Assembly (NCBI GenBank): GCA_035627835.1
Contig: DASPKX010000067.1
Span: forward strand, 1-64,000
Reading direction: 5' to 3'
Length of the DNA: 64,000 nucleotides
Origin: DASPKX01 sp035627835
Lineage (GTDB): Bacteria; Verrucomicrobiota; Verrucomicrobiia; Limisphaerales; SXQI01
Shown here: positions 24,777-33,802 of the stretch, one piece after another
Position numbering within the stretch: the first letter of the stretch is position 1
Layout of the letters: the number at the start of each line of letters is the position of its first letter
Position numbers and translations under genes: made by a program
Notes under the pieces: generated by a model
Database searches by the model: none
What the model was told of the DNA's origin: nothing
What the model saw: the letters and a program-made list of their open reading frames with translations, nothing else

Positions 24777-25949
24777 TTACAGAAGCTCCTTTAGGCCATT
24801 GACCAGGCGGCGCACACCTTCATCGACAGTGGCGCCCTGCAGGGCGCCGTAACCGATGCGGAGCGCGCAGGCATCTGTGATCCCGAAGGCGTTGCCAGGG
24901 ATGGTGGCGACACCATGCTGCTCAATCAATTCTCGCGCGAGCTGCATTGAACTCTTCTGCGTTTCACATTTCATCAGCACATAAAAGCCGCCCTGCGGCT
25001 TGACCCCTGGGAGGACACCCCGGCAGGCGGTGACTGCGTCCCAGACACGATCTCGAACGCGGCCCATCTCGCGAATGAGCGGTTCGCAATAGGAGCGGCC
25101 TGCTTTCAAGGCTCCCAGGGCGGCATATTGCGCAATGACGCTCGCACAGATGAGATTCGTGTCCTGCACCTTCTTCACTGCGGCGATGAGCTGCGGTGGA
25201 ACCACCATGCAACCGATGCGCCAACTGGCAAAACCGTAGCTCTTCGACAACGAATAAAGCGCGATCGTTCGCTCGCCGCTCCCTTCAATGCTGCGCGCGG
25301 AGAAATGCTTCACGTTGTCGTGCACGAAGTATTCGTAAGCGTCGTCGCTGATGTGAAACAAACCGCGCTTGGCGCAAAGCTCGTTGACGGCTCGCAGCGA
25401 GGCCTCTGGGTAAACCGCGCCCGTAGGATTGTTCGGGGAGATCGTTACAATCGCCTTCGTTCGCGGCGTGATGCCTTTCTCGATTTGCTCGATGTTGAGT
25501 TGATAACCCGCCTCCGTTTCAACCAAGACCGCTTTGCAATTGGCCATGGTGATGGCCATCTCGTGATTGAAGTAACACGGGGTGGGCAGGATGACCTCAT
25601 CGCCCGGGTCACAGATGGCAAGGAGGGCATTGAGGAAGCCCATATTGCTTCCGGCGGTCACGATCAACGATTCGCTCGGCGCATGAAATCCATTCTCCTC
25701 GGACAGCTTCTTCTGAAACGCATCGATGAGGGCCGGGAGCCCGGTGACTGGCTTGTATTTGTGGTTGTCCGGCGAGGTCCAGAATTCCTCGATTCCGGCG
25801 CGCACTTCCGGTGGCGGGCCATAATGGACGACGCCCTGGCCTAGCGAAATCACGCCGGGGTTGCGCGCGATCAGCTCCGCGATTACGGGGATCACTGGCG
25901 CCTGCACCGCAGCGAGGCGCGCAGACTCGCTCAAGGGTTGAGCAGCCAT
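24777..25949 (-). CDS. Class I/II aminotransferase (PLP-dependent)
   Basis: The 390-aa fold-type I aminotransferase has the PLP lysine K236 in SLSKSYGFASWRIG, PNNPTGAVYPE and an Arg near the C terminus (CALRIGYGAL) for the substrate carboxylate. It resembles the AspC/YbdL-like cytosolic transaminases; the amino acid cannot be told. The ATG at 25949 follows the stop codon of the ThuA fusion immediately, so translation may be coupled. It is unusual between two catabolic genes. Confidence 0.9.
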   Translation of the reverse strand: MAAQPLSESARLAAVQAPVIPVIAELIARNPGVISLGQGVVHYGPPPEVRAGIEEFWTSPDNHKYKPVTGLPALIDAFQKKLSEENGFHAPSESLIVTAGSNMGFLNALLAICDPGDEVILPTPCYFNHEMAITMANCKAVLVETEAGYQLNIEQIEKGITPRTKAIVTISPNNPTGAVYPEASLRAVNELCAKRGLFHISDDAYEYFVHDNVKHFSARSIEGSGERTIALYSLSKSYGFASWRIGCMVVPPQLIAAVKKVQDTNLICASVIAQYAALGALKAGRSYCEPLIREMGRVRDRVWDAVTACRGVLPGVKPQGGFYVLMKCETQKSSMQLARELIEQHGVATIPGNAFGITDACALRIGYGALQGATVDEGVRRLVNGLKELL

Positions 25950-27353
25950 TTAATAGGCCGGAGGAACTTCGGCTTGAGCGGTCCAGAGGATGGAATTGAT
26001 GATCATTTTCTGAACCTCTGGCTTTTGCCAATTGGCATGGAAATGACCGCCGGTGTAACCGACGCCGCGGCCACCGTTCTTGCGCTCAAGAGCCCAGCCG
26101 ACCACTTGTGAGCGATCCTGGCGATCCTTGCTTAGGGAGAGAATCGGGCGCCAACCGGGGGCGGCTTCGGGGAAGCGGATATTGGAATAGTATTCCTCAC
26201 GGAGCTTGAAATCGCGAACACCGGCGGCAGTGGGGTGGCTCGGAGTGAGTGAGAAAACTTCGAACTCTTTAGTCTCTATTTTCGAGAACCAGTGCCGCGG
26301 CGCAGGACCGCTCTGGTAATCGAAGTAGCCGCCGATCCATTCCAGGAACTTGTCGCCCGGTTTGCCATTGGGCACGAACACGGCGTAGTGAATCGCGACC
26401 AGGCCTGCGCCCTTCTCCATGATCTTTTCGAGTTGCGCCAAGCGATCGCCGACTAGCAACGGATGATCCTGGAGGTTGTGGTCTGAGCCGTCGCAATAGA
26501 GCACAACGGTGGCCGCATCGTTCAACGCCGCTGGATTGGCAGGCCAACCGTTGGTGTGAAGTTCAGTGGTGACGCCCTCAATCTTCATGGAGTCGATGCG
26601 TTCCTGGAGGAAACGCAGCCCTGCTTCGTAATCATGCTCGCCGGGGCCGTGGCTCTTCTTCCCTGCGATTAGCGCGATTTTGCGTGTGGGAATCACCGGC
26701 TCGCCCGGAGCGAGTGTGCGGGCTTCGACTTTCCGGATTTCTGATTCGCAACGGAAGCTGGCGATCCCAAGAGGCGCTGACAACTCGATCTCGCCGGGAC
26801 GCATGCTGATCTTTCGTTCGGTCGTGATGACGTTGACGACACGATCATCATCAATCCAGCACTGGATCCGCCCTTCGCTAACACGCACGCGGAACTTGTG
26901 CCAAACGCCTTCCTTAAATTCGCGGAAGGTCGTTGTTTCGTTTTCCGACGCGTCGGCGCCATCGATGCTGGAAAGACCAACGAGGCTGCCACCCCAGCCC
27001 CCCTGGACGAAGGTCGCATGAGAGTCTTTCACCGGGAAAGTGATTGCGGCGAAGAAGTCCTGGCCTTGGACCTTCCGGGCCTCAACCACGATTTCGTAAT
27101 TCACCTTAGGAAAGTTATTGGTGTAGGTGACGCCGGTAAGCGCGGTTCCTGGCTGCATGGAAATGGAACCGTCCTTGACCGCCACTTCGCCGCCTCCGGC
27201 GAAGTCCGTCACTTTCCAGCTGGCCAGGGATTGTCCGTCGAAAATGCGGGTGAAGTTGGTGGTGATGACAGGAGCCGCAGCTTCGGAGTTGTGCGATGCA
27301 GCGAGCAGCAACAAAGCGAAGAAAAGAAGCGGAAATCGGGCGAGGCGGTTCAT
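25950..27353 (-). CDS. Secreted DUF1080-ThuA fusion protein
   Basis: The 467-aa protein has a signal peptide (FPLLFFALLLLAASHNSEA). An N-terminal LamG/DUF1080-like domain covers about residues 30-205 (RIFDGQSLASWKVTDF, WHKFRVRVSEGRIQCWIDDD). A C-terminal ThuA domain covers about residues 215-460 (KIALIAGKKSHGPGEHDY, AAGVRDFKLREEYYSNI, GRGVGYTGGHFHANW). ThuA proteins act in sugar use (trehalose in Rhizobium) and have a glutamine-amidotransferase-like fold. The start at 27353 begins the signal peptide; the longer frame from 27428 adds an unlikely extension. It is the first gene of the operon with the aminotransferase and hydrolase. Confidence 0.88.
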   Translation of the reverse strand: MNRLARFPLLFFALLLLAASHNSEAAAPVITTNFTRIFDGQSLASWKVTDFAGGGEVAVKDGSISMQPGTALTGVTYTNNFPKVNYEIVVEARKVQGQDFFAAITFPVKDSHATFVQGGWGGSLVGLSSIDGADASENETTTFREFKEGVWHKFRVRVSEGRIQCWIDDDRVVNVITTERKISMRPGEIELSAPLGIASFRCESEIRKVEARTLAPGEPVIPTRKIALIAGKKSHGPGEHDYEAGLRFLQERIDSMKIEGVTTELHTNGWPANPAALNDAATVVLYCDGSDHNLQDHPLLVGDRLAQLEKIMEKGAGLVAIHYAVFVPNGKPGDKFLEWIGGYFDYQSGPAPRHWFSKIETKEFEVFSLTPSHPTAAGVRDFKLREEYYSNIRFPEAAPGWRPILSLSKDRQDRSQVVGWALERKNGGRGVGYTGGHFHANWQKPEVQKMIINSILWTAQAEVPPAY

Positions 27354-27468
27354 GGGCCAACTCTGCCGAAGTCCACAATCCACCGTCAACCTTGGTCTGA
27401 TTCCAACGGTGGACGGCGCGACAAACAAAGCACCATTGGATCGCGCCCCGCAGCCAGCAATTTCCTTG

Positions 27469-27512
27469 ATGAAAGACGTAGAGCACGAAGCACACGAAGA
27501 GAGGAAAGGACG
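27469..27512 (+). repeat. GA-rich dispersed repeat, copy 2
   Basis: ATGAAAGACGTAGAGCACGA and onward, read on the plus strand, would encode MKDVEHEAHEERKG. It matches the minus-strand copy at 10700-10744 base by base over most of its length, less one unit. It sits upstream of hrpA in gene-free DNA. Confidence 0.6.
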
Positions 27513-27540
27513 TAGGTCGCAAGCAGACCGAGGAGGAGCA

Positions 27541-27673
27541 CCGCCTAGCGGAAATGATGGTAAAATTGGCAGCTTGTGCGCCTTCTACGAAGGCTGATTT
27601 CCAGGGACGGCTATCCCACAGGCTTCGCTGGCGCTTCGCCTGTGGGCTACTCTGTTCGGCTCCTGCCGGAGCC
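27541..27673. repeat. Cluster of short hairpins, one followed by GGGCTAC
   Basis: Stems at 27541-27551, 27580-27594, 27615-27646 (9 bp, 14-nt loop, followed by CTAC) and 27658-27673 (6 bp). The third and fourth combine the two motifs seen elsewhere: a hairpin ending in GCTAC and a GCTCC/GGAGC stem as at 9614. They may be remnants of the same repeat family. Confidence 0.5.
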
Positions 27674-27823
27674 TAAAGGATGGGTTTGGTTTTGCGATGG
27701 GCGGAGGACGCCCGGTCGGGGATCGGCCTTACCACCCGCGCGCAATAGCAGCATGAGATCGCGGAACCAGGTTGTGGGATTGCGCTCGCTTTGAGAATCC
27801 GTTTTGGCAGCGTAGTTTGCCGC

Positions 27824-30800
27824 ATGCCGCTGGGGCTCATTGAAGAATTGCGTGAACTTCTCCCGAACACTCTTCGTCGGGATCGGCTGCGCATTGAATC
27901 GCGGTTCTCACAGTTGATCAAAGGCGGAGCGCAGGCGGGACCGAACGCCATTGAGCGCCTGGTGCAGGAGGCGCGGCGTTCCGTTCAGCTTCGTCATCAA
28001 CGCCATGAGCGTCTCCCGCAGGTGCGGTTCCCCGCAGATCTCCCGATCACGACGCGGAAGGATGACATTATCGCGGCAATCAAAGCGCATCAGGTGGTCG
28101 TGATCGCGGGGGAGACGGGCTCCGGGAAGACGACGCAGATTCCCAAGATGTGCCTGGAAGCGGGGTACGGCATTGAAGGGAAGATCGGCTGCACGCAGCC
28201 GCGGCGCGTCGCAGCGCTTTCAATCTCGCGGCGAATCGCGGAGGAATTGAATGTGCCGTGGGGGCGTGAGGTAGGATGCAAGGTTCGCTTCACAGACAAG
28301 TCGAGCCCCGAGACGTACATCAAGCTGATGACGGACGGCATCCTGCTTGCGGAAACACAAGGTGACCGCGAGTTGCAGGACTATGAGGTCATTGTCATCG
28401 ATGAGGCGCACGAGCGCAGCTTGAACATCGACTTTCTGCTTGGGCACTTGAAGCAGTTGTTGCCGAAGCGGCCTGATCTCAAACTGATCATCACCAGCGC
28501 GACCATTGAGACGGAAGCATTCTCAGCGGCGTTTAACAACGCGCCGATCCTGGAAGTCTCCGGGCGAATGTTTCCCATTGAGATTCGTTACGAGGACTTC
28601 GATCACCTGGCGGAGGAGCGCGGAGATTGGAGCTACATCGACTCTGCGGTCGCAGCAGTGGATCACATCTATGGCGAGTCGAACGAAGGTGACGTTCTCA
28701 TCTTCATGCCGACGGAGCGGGACATTCGCGAAACCCAGGATGTGCTCGCGGGGCGTTATCGCGGGTATGCGGATGTGGTGCCGCTCTTCGGACGATTAAC
28801 CAATGAAGAGCAGGAGCGAGCATTCAAACCTTCATCGCTGCGGAAGCTGATCATCGCGACCAACATTGCGGAGACGAGTCTCACGATTCCTGGAATTCGG
28901 TACGTGGTGGACACCGGGCTCGCGCGGATGAGCCGATACAGCCCCCGAACCCGCACGAAGCGGCTGCCGGTGGAGGAGATTTCGCAGAGCAGCGCGCGAC
29001 AACGGGCGGGCCGTTGCGGGCGTGTGGCCAATGGCGTGTGCATTCGGCTCTACAACGAGGAGGAGTTCGAGAAACGGCCGAAATATACGCAGCCGGAAAT
29101 TCAACGCTCCAACCTGGCAGAAGTTATTCTGAGGTTAAAAGCATGGCAGCTCGGTGAAATTGAGAGCTTCCCGTTTCTGAACCCGCCGCATCCACAGGCG
29201 ATTACTGCTGGATATGATCTTCTGCATGAACTCGGGGCAATTGATGAAAATAGGACACTGACTCCGCTTGGGCGCGAGCTGGCGCGGCTGCCGATCGACC
29301 CGAGCATGGGACGGATGGCCTTGCAGTCGGTTCGAGAAGGAGCGCTTGAGGCCACATTGATTATTGCCGCAGGGCTAAGCATTCAAGACCCGCGCGAGCG
29401 CCCGCTCGACCGCCAGGAAGCCGCAGACATGGCTCATCGGCAGTTCCTCGATCCTGATTCGGACTTCGTCGCGCTTCTAAATATTTGGAACACGTACCAC
29501 GATAAGTGGGAGGAGTTGCGCACGCAGAACCAGCTCCGAAAGTTCTGCAAGTCGAATTTCCTTAGCTACGTGCGGATGCGGGAGTGGACGGATATTCACG
29601 CGCAGCTCAAGAGTTCGCTTGAAGATGTGGTGGATAGAGCCGCGCTTGGGCTTCAAGCGGAGGGAGATGAGACGACCAGAAGCACGGCAGGGGCTTCGGA
29701 CTCGAGCAAGGAACGCAGCCTAAAGGCTGCGGCTACATTGACGGCTAAATCTGCGGCTACATCTATCGAAGCAGCACGGGACAGAGAGCATAAGCCGCCG
29801 GTGGCAAATTACGCAGCGATCCATCGCTCCATTCTTTCCGGGCTGCTGGGGCACATCGCGCTCCGTGAGGAACGGAACGTGTACAAAGCGGCGCGAAACC
29901 GTGAGGTCATGGTTTTTCCGGGGTCGTCGCTTTTCTCACGGGACGACAAGAAGAAGGGCGCGCGAGCGCTTAAGGATTTGGGCGAAGTTTCCAACGGCTC
30001 CAGCCAACCGGAGTGGATCATGGCTGGCGAGATTGTGGAAACCACGCGGCTTTACGCGCGCACTGTGGCAGGCGTGAATCCGGCCTGGGTGATTGAGTTG
30101 GGCAGCCACATTTGCGCTCGCTCCTACGGAGAACCGAAGTGGGATGCCCAGGCCGGGCGGGTCATTGGCCGGGAGCGGATAATGATCTTCGGGCTGACTT
30201 TGCAGGATAAGAACATCGACTTTGGAAAGGTTGATCCCGAGCGTGCGACTCGCATTTTCATTCATGCCTTGATCGAGGGAGAGGTCGAGACGCCGCACAA
30301 ATTCGCGCGCGAGAACAACCTGCTTCGTGACAAGATCGAACTGGTGCGAACGCGTGATCCCCGCCAGGGGCTGCCTGACCCGAATGAGGCGCTCTACAAA
30401 TTTTATAAGGCGCGGTTGCCTGCTGTTTCTTCGACGCACGATTTGAATGGGGTGATGCGCGAACGGCTGGGGAAGGATCCCAACTTCCTGCTGGCTACAG
30501 AAACGGACCTGACCGGTGGGGCAAATATTGGCTGGGACGAAGAGGCTTTTCCGCATCAAACGACCATTGCCGGGCACAAGGTTGAGCTGGAATACGCGCA
30601 CGCCCCAGGAGAAGAGCACGATGGCGTTACGATCCAATTGCCGGTCACCCTCGCGGCGGATCTCAAGCCGGGAATGGTGGATTGGCTGATACCGGGGCTG
30701 AAGGAGGAGCAGGTTGAATTTTTGCTCAAGGAGCTGCCGAAAAGCTTGCGAGTTCCGCTGATGCCACTGCCACCGAAAGTTAAAGAGCTGGCGCGTGAGC

Positions 30801-31891
30801 TGAGCCTAAAGGATGACCTTGAAAGCTTTCGGTTGCTCGTGAACCGCAAGTATGGAGTGAGCATACCTGCTGGAATATGGAACCGGGAGATGCTGCCCAA
30901 TCATCTTCGCCCACGAGTGGCTTTGATTGGCCCAAATGCAAAGCCAGTGGCCATCGACCGCAACGTGCAGAAGCTCACGGAGGCGTTGCAGAAGCAGAAG
31001 GTCAAGGGAGAGGAGCAGCTTTGGGTGCGCGCGTGCGAGGCGTTCGAGCGCGTGGACCTGACCTCCTGGAACTTCGGCGACCTTCCTGAGCGGATCGAGG
31101 CGGGAATGCTCGGGAACGCGCCGCTTTATGGGTACCCGGGTCTTGCGTCGGAGGAGGAGCATGTGCATTTGAAGCTCTTCCGCACGCGCGTCGAGGCAGA
31201 GGCGGCGACGCGCAAAGGTTGGCCCGCGCTTGGGCAGATCCCGCTGCAAAAGGAACTGGCCTGGCTGCACAAGGATCTGAAGGCACTCGATAAAATTAAA
31301 CCGCTCTACGTTCCGCTCGGGCCTGGGGATGAGTTAACGGAGACCGCCTACGCCAATCTGCTCGCGCGTCTGTTCAAAGTTCCGGCAGATGTCTTGCCGC
31401 TTCGCAAAGCGGCGTTCGACGCCATGGTTCAAAAAGCGTCTGCGGACATTGGAATGGTGCTCCAGCCGTTTATTGGCTGGGTGAGCAGCATCCTGGAGAT
31501 GCGGCAACAGATCTCAGTGCACAAGAAGCCTTATTCGACGATGCGGGCGGACCTGGACCAACTCGCGCCTGGAAAGTTCCTGGCGATTACGCCGTATGAA
31601 CGGCTGCCGCACCTGCAGCGGTACCTTCGCGCAATGATGGTTCGCGCTGAAAGAGCGGCGCTGAATCCGGGGAAGGACGCGGAGAAGGCGCGGCAAATTG
31701 CGCCGTATGCGGCGGCCCTGGCGCAGATGAGAGCAAAACCGGGATCACCCCAGCGCAGCGACGCGATTGAGGAACTACGTTGGATGGTTGAGGAGTTCAA
31801 AGTGTCGCTGTTCGCGCAGGAACTTGGGACCGCGCAGCCGATTTCAGCGAAGCGGCTTGATGCGCAGTTGGAAAAAATCAAAGAGCTGTAG
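27824..31891 (+). CDS. hrpA: DEAH-box ATP-dependent RNA helicase HrpA
   Basis: The 1355-aa protein has the DEAH helicase motifs: GETGSGKTTQIP (I), TQPRRVAALS (Ia), DEAHERS (II), SAT (III), the DEAH helicase C-half motifs TNIAETSLTIPGIRYVVDTG and QRAGRCGRVANG, then the HA2/OB and long C-terminal region of the HrpA family. The length fits E. coli HrpA (about 1300 aa). It unwinds RNA in mRNA decay or translation rescue. ATG 27824 is used; a TTG at 27791 is also in frame. Residues about 631-647 read through a copy of the hairpin-GCTACA repeat, an insert before the conserved YAAIHRSILSGLLGHIA. It ends directly at the convergent transporter gene with no gap. Confidence 0.93.
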   Translation: MPLGLIEELRELLPNTLRRDRLRIESRFSQLIKGGAQAGPNAIERLVQEARRSVQLRHQRHERLPQVRFPADLPITTRKDDIIAAIKAHQVVVIAGETGSGKTTQIPKMCLEAGYGIEGKIGCTQPRRVAALSISRRIAEELNVPWGREVGCKVRFTDKSSPETYIKLMTDGILLAETQGDRELQDYEVIVIDEAHERSLNIDFLLGHLKQLLPKRPDLKLIITSATIETEAFSAAFNNAPILEVSGRMFPIEIRYEDFDHLAEERGDWSYIDSAVAAVDHIYGESNEGDVLIFMPTERDIRETQDVLAGRYRGYADVVPLFGRLTNEEQERAFKPSSLRKLIIATNIAETSLTIPGIRYVVDTGLARMSRYSPRTRTKRLPVEEISQSSARQRAGRCGRVANGVCIRLYNEEEFEKRPKYTQPEIQRSNLAEVILRLKAWQLGEIESFPFLNPPHPQAITAGYDLLHELGAIDENRTLTPLGRELARLPIDPSMGRMALQSVREGALEATLIIAAGLSIQDPRERPLDRQEAADMAHRQFLDPDSDFVALLNIWNTYHDKWEELRTQNQLRKFCKSNFLSYVRMREWTDIHAQLKSSLEDVVDRAALGLQAEGDETTRSTAGASDSSKERSLKAAATLTAKSAATSIEAARDREHKPPVANYAAIHRSILSGLLGHIALREERNVYKAARNREVMVFPGSSLFSRDDKKKGARALKDLGEVSNGSSQPEWIMAGEIVETTRLYARTVAGVNPAWVIELGSHICARSYGEPKWDAQAGRVIGRERIMIFGLTLQDKNIDFGKVDPERATRIFIHALIEGEVETPHKFARENNLLRDKIELVRTRDPRQGLPDPNEALYKFYKARLPAVSSTHDLNGVMRERLGKDPNFLLATETDLTGGANIGWDEEAFPHQTTIAGHKVELEYAHAPGEEHDGVTIQLPVTLAADLKPGMVDWLIPGLKEEQVEFLLKELPKSLRVPLMPLPPKVKELARELSLKDDLESFRLLVNRKYGVSIPAGIWNREMLPNHLRPRVALIGPNAKPVAIDRNVQKLTEALQKQKVKGEEQLWVRACEAFERVDLTSWNFGDLPERIEAGMLGNAPLYGYPGLASEEEHVHLKLFRTRVEAEAATRKGWPALGQIPLQKELAWLHKDLKALDKIKPLYVPLGPGDELTETAYANLLARLFKVPADVLPLRKAAFDAMVQKASADIGMVLQPFIGWVSSILEMRQQISVHKKPYSTMRADLDQLAPGKFLAITPYERLPHLQRYLRAMMVRAERAALNPGKDAEKARQIAPYAAALAQMRAKPGSPQRSDAIEELRWMVEEFKVSLFAQELGTAQPISAKRLDAQLEKIKEL
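29714..29737 (+). repeat. Hairpin-GCTACA dispersed repeat, copy 2, inside hrpA
   Basis: CGCAGCCT, AA, AGGCTGCG, GCTACA inside the reading frame of hrpA, coding for RSLKAAAT. It is followed at 29741-29763 by a weaker version (CTGCGGCTACATC). The stem pair differing from the copy at 23067 has changed on both sides, from A:T to G:C. Confidence 0.65.
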
Positions 31892-33220
31892 TTACGGGCT
31901 TTGGAGGTGGGCTTCCGTTTTGAAGCGCATGGCGACAAAGATGTAGATGATGGTAGCCACTGTCATGACACCCGCGAAGAACAGGTAATAACCGGGGCCC
32001 GACTCCATGACCTTGAAGGCGCCCATCAACGAATTCACAACGGCGGTGAAGACATTGCCGAGCGAAATTGCGGCGTAATTGAGAGCCATGAGAAGGGACT
32101 TGGCGCCTTTAGGAGCCTGGGTGTAGGCGAACTCAAGGCTAGTGATAGAAACCATCACCTCGCCCGCAGTGAGGAAGACGTAGGCCCAGATCTGCCAGAT
32201 CATGTGCGGGGTTTGCCCCTCCACGATGAGCTTCTCGGCGTAGGCGGGGATGAGGAAGGAAATGATGGTTAAAACAAAGCCGATGCCGATCTTTCGGAGC
32301 GGGGTAAGCGGGTAAATTTTATCGATGGCGGGATAAATCACATACGAAAAGAGCGGGATGAACATCAGGATGAGAATGGGGTTTACGGTGTGGATTTGGG
32401 CTGGCTGCCATTCGAAACCAAGCCAGTTACGGTCCATGTGCCGGGCCTGCTGAATCCAGGCGGAGGAGGATTGATCGTAAAGTGACCAGAAAGCAGTCAG
32501 CAGGGCGAAAATAGAAACGAGCCGCCCAATGGACTTCAGGCCGGACAAGCTGAAGCTGTCGCGGACGAACTGCTTGCCGGCGGGTGGGATGTGGGCGAAC
32601 CGATTGCGCCCCATCCAGAAGACAATCGTCGCGATCAGCATGGCGATTCCAGGGACGCCGAACGCCCAGTGTGGGCCATGGTGCTTCAAGAGCCATGGTG
32701 TGAGAAAACTGCCAAAGGCGGAGCCAAAGTTAATGGAGAAATAGAACCAGCCGAAGGCGCGCGGAAGCAGAGCCTGATTTGAGCTGCTGAACTGATCGCC
32801 AACATGGGCGGCAACACAGGCTTTGATTGCGCCGGCTCCAACGGCGATGAGGCTCAAGCCCACCAGGAGGCCCAGCCTCGTGGAATCAACGGCGAGGGCG
32901 AGGTGGCCAAAGCAGTAGAGAATGGAAAACCAAAGAATGGTTCGGTATTTGCCGAGAAGACTATCAGCAAGGATTCCACCAAGAATGGGAAAGAAGTAAA
33001 CGGCGGAGACGAACCAATGAAACCATTCCCGAGCTTCGGTGTCGTTCATGGTGTCCAACTGGCCGGAGCGGGTGACCAGGTATTGAGTCATGAACACGAC
33101 GAGGATGGTGCGGAAGCCGTAGAAGCTGAACCGCTCCGCAGCCTCGTTGCCGATGATGAACGGAACACCGGAAGGCATGCCGGTGGTTTGCTCAGGGGCA
33201 GTGCGATACGCTTGGCTCAT
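31892..33220 (-). CDS. POT/PTR-family proton-coupled oligopeptide transporter
   Basis: The 442-aa inner-membrane protein is a major-facilitator transporter of the peptide (POT) family. The N terminus GNEAAERFSFYGFRTIL contains the ExxER-type motif that couples proton and peptide. Further features are GGILADSLLGKYRTIL, GAGAIKACVAAHVGDQF and FYFSINFGSAFGSFL, with about 12 or more hydrophobic helices. It imports di- and tripeptides. ATG 33220 is used (a GTG precedes it in frame). Its stop abuts that of hrpA. Confidence 0.92.
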   Translation of the reverse strand: MSQAYRTAPEQTTGMPSGVPFIIGNEAAERFSFYGFRTILVVFMTQYLVTRSGQLDTMNDTEAREWFHWFVSAVYFFPILGGILADSLLGKYRTILWFSILYCFGHLALAVDSTRLGLLVGLSLIAVGAGAIKACVAAHVGDQFSSSNQALLPRAFGWFYFSINFGSAFGSFLTPWLLKHHGPHWAFGVPGIAMLIATIVFWMGRNRFAHIPPAGKQFVRDSFSLSGLKSIGRLVSIFALLTAFWSLYDQSSSAWIQQARHMDRNWLGFEWQPAQIHTVNPILILMFIPLFSYVIYPAIDKIYPLTPLRKIGIGFVLTIISFLIPAYAEKLIVEGQTPHMIWQIWAYVFLTAGEVMVSITSLEFAYTQAPKGAKSLLMALNYAAISLGNVFTAVVNSLMGAFKVMESGPGYYLFFAGVMTVATIIYIFVAMRFKTEAHLQSP

Positions 33221-33301
33221 CACGGAGAGAATTCAGCAGGTTGGTAAATCTGCCAAGATGCTTGACGGAAATTTGGTTCGTCCTGAGCTTCTTGCCGCTT
33301 A

Positions 33302-33799
33302 ATGCAGCCAACCCCGAAGACGCTCAAACATCTGCCGAAAGGATTTACGATTATTTCCGGTGGCCAGACCGGCGCGGATCGTGCGGCGTTGGATTGGGCA
33401 ATGGAGCACGGCATTCCAGTGAGCGGTTGGTGTCCTAAGTATCGCCTGGCTGAGGATGGTTGCGTGCCTGCGAAATATCCGCTTAAGGAAATGGACAGCC
33501 CGAGCTACTCAGAGCGGACTGAGCAAAATGTGCGCGACTCTGATGCGACTCTGCTGATTTCGCTGAGCCCCGAGCTGACTGGGGGCTCGAAGATGACACT
33601 CCAGTTCGCGAAGCAATGGAGCAAGCCGGTGTTGCACGTGAGCAAGGCGGATTTGTTCCCTGGGGTGTTGCTGCGTGAGTTCCTGCGAAGCAACAAGGCC
33701 CGGCGTTTGAACGTCGCCGGGCCTCGTGCATCCACCGAGCCGCAGGTGGCTCGGTTCGTTCAAGAGGTATTGGACGCGCTCTTGAACGCTGGCTTGTAG
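33302..33799 (+). CDS. MoCo_carrier / SLOG-type protein
   Basis: The 165-aa protein opens with ISGGQTGADRAALDWAMEHG, the nucleotide-binding pattern of the putative molybdenum cofactor carrier family (PF12694, a Rossmann-type fold related to SLOG), and continues with GWCPKYRLAEDG and DATLLISLSPELTGGS. Members probably bind and protect molybdopterin cofactor or a nucleotide; the function is not proven. It stands alone between two minus-strand genes, and no moa or mob gene is in the window. Confidence 0.85.
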   Translation: MQPTPKTLKHLPKGFTIISGGQTGADRAALDWAMEHGIPVSGWCPKYRLAEDGCVPAKYPLKEMDSPSYSERTEQNVRDSDATLLISLSPELTGGSKMTLQFAKQWSKPVLHVSKADLFPGVLLREFLRSNKARRLNVAGPRASTEPQVARFVQEVLDALLNAGL

Positions 33800-33802
33800 G
33801 GC

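Larger units (their letters stand above)
27354..27823. other. Hairpin-rich non-coding interval upstream of hrpA
   Basis: No credible gene is seen in these 470 bases. The interval contains the GA-rich repeat at 27469 and at least four further hairpins: CCGC-CTA-GCGG (27541), GCCTTC-TAC-GAAGGC (27580), CCCACAGGC/GCCTGTGGG (27615 and 27638) followed by CTAC, and GGCTCC-TGCC-GGAGCC (27658). Translations of the plus strand across it look like shadows. Confidence 0.7.

Noticed and set aside
31880..31900. Stop codons of hrpA and the peptide transporter abut with no gap
   Set aside because: Unusual but explained by compact genome layout; no shared sequence or signal is seen.
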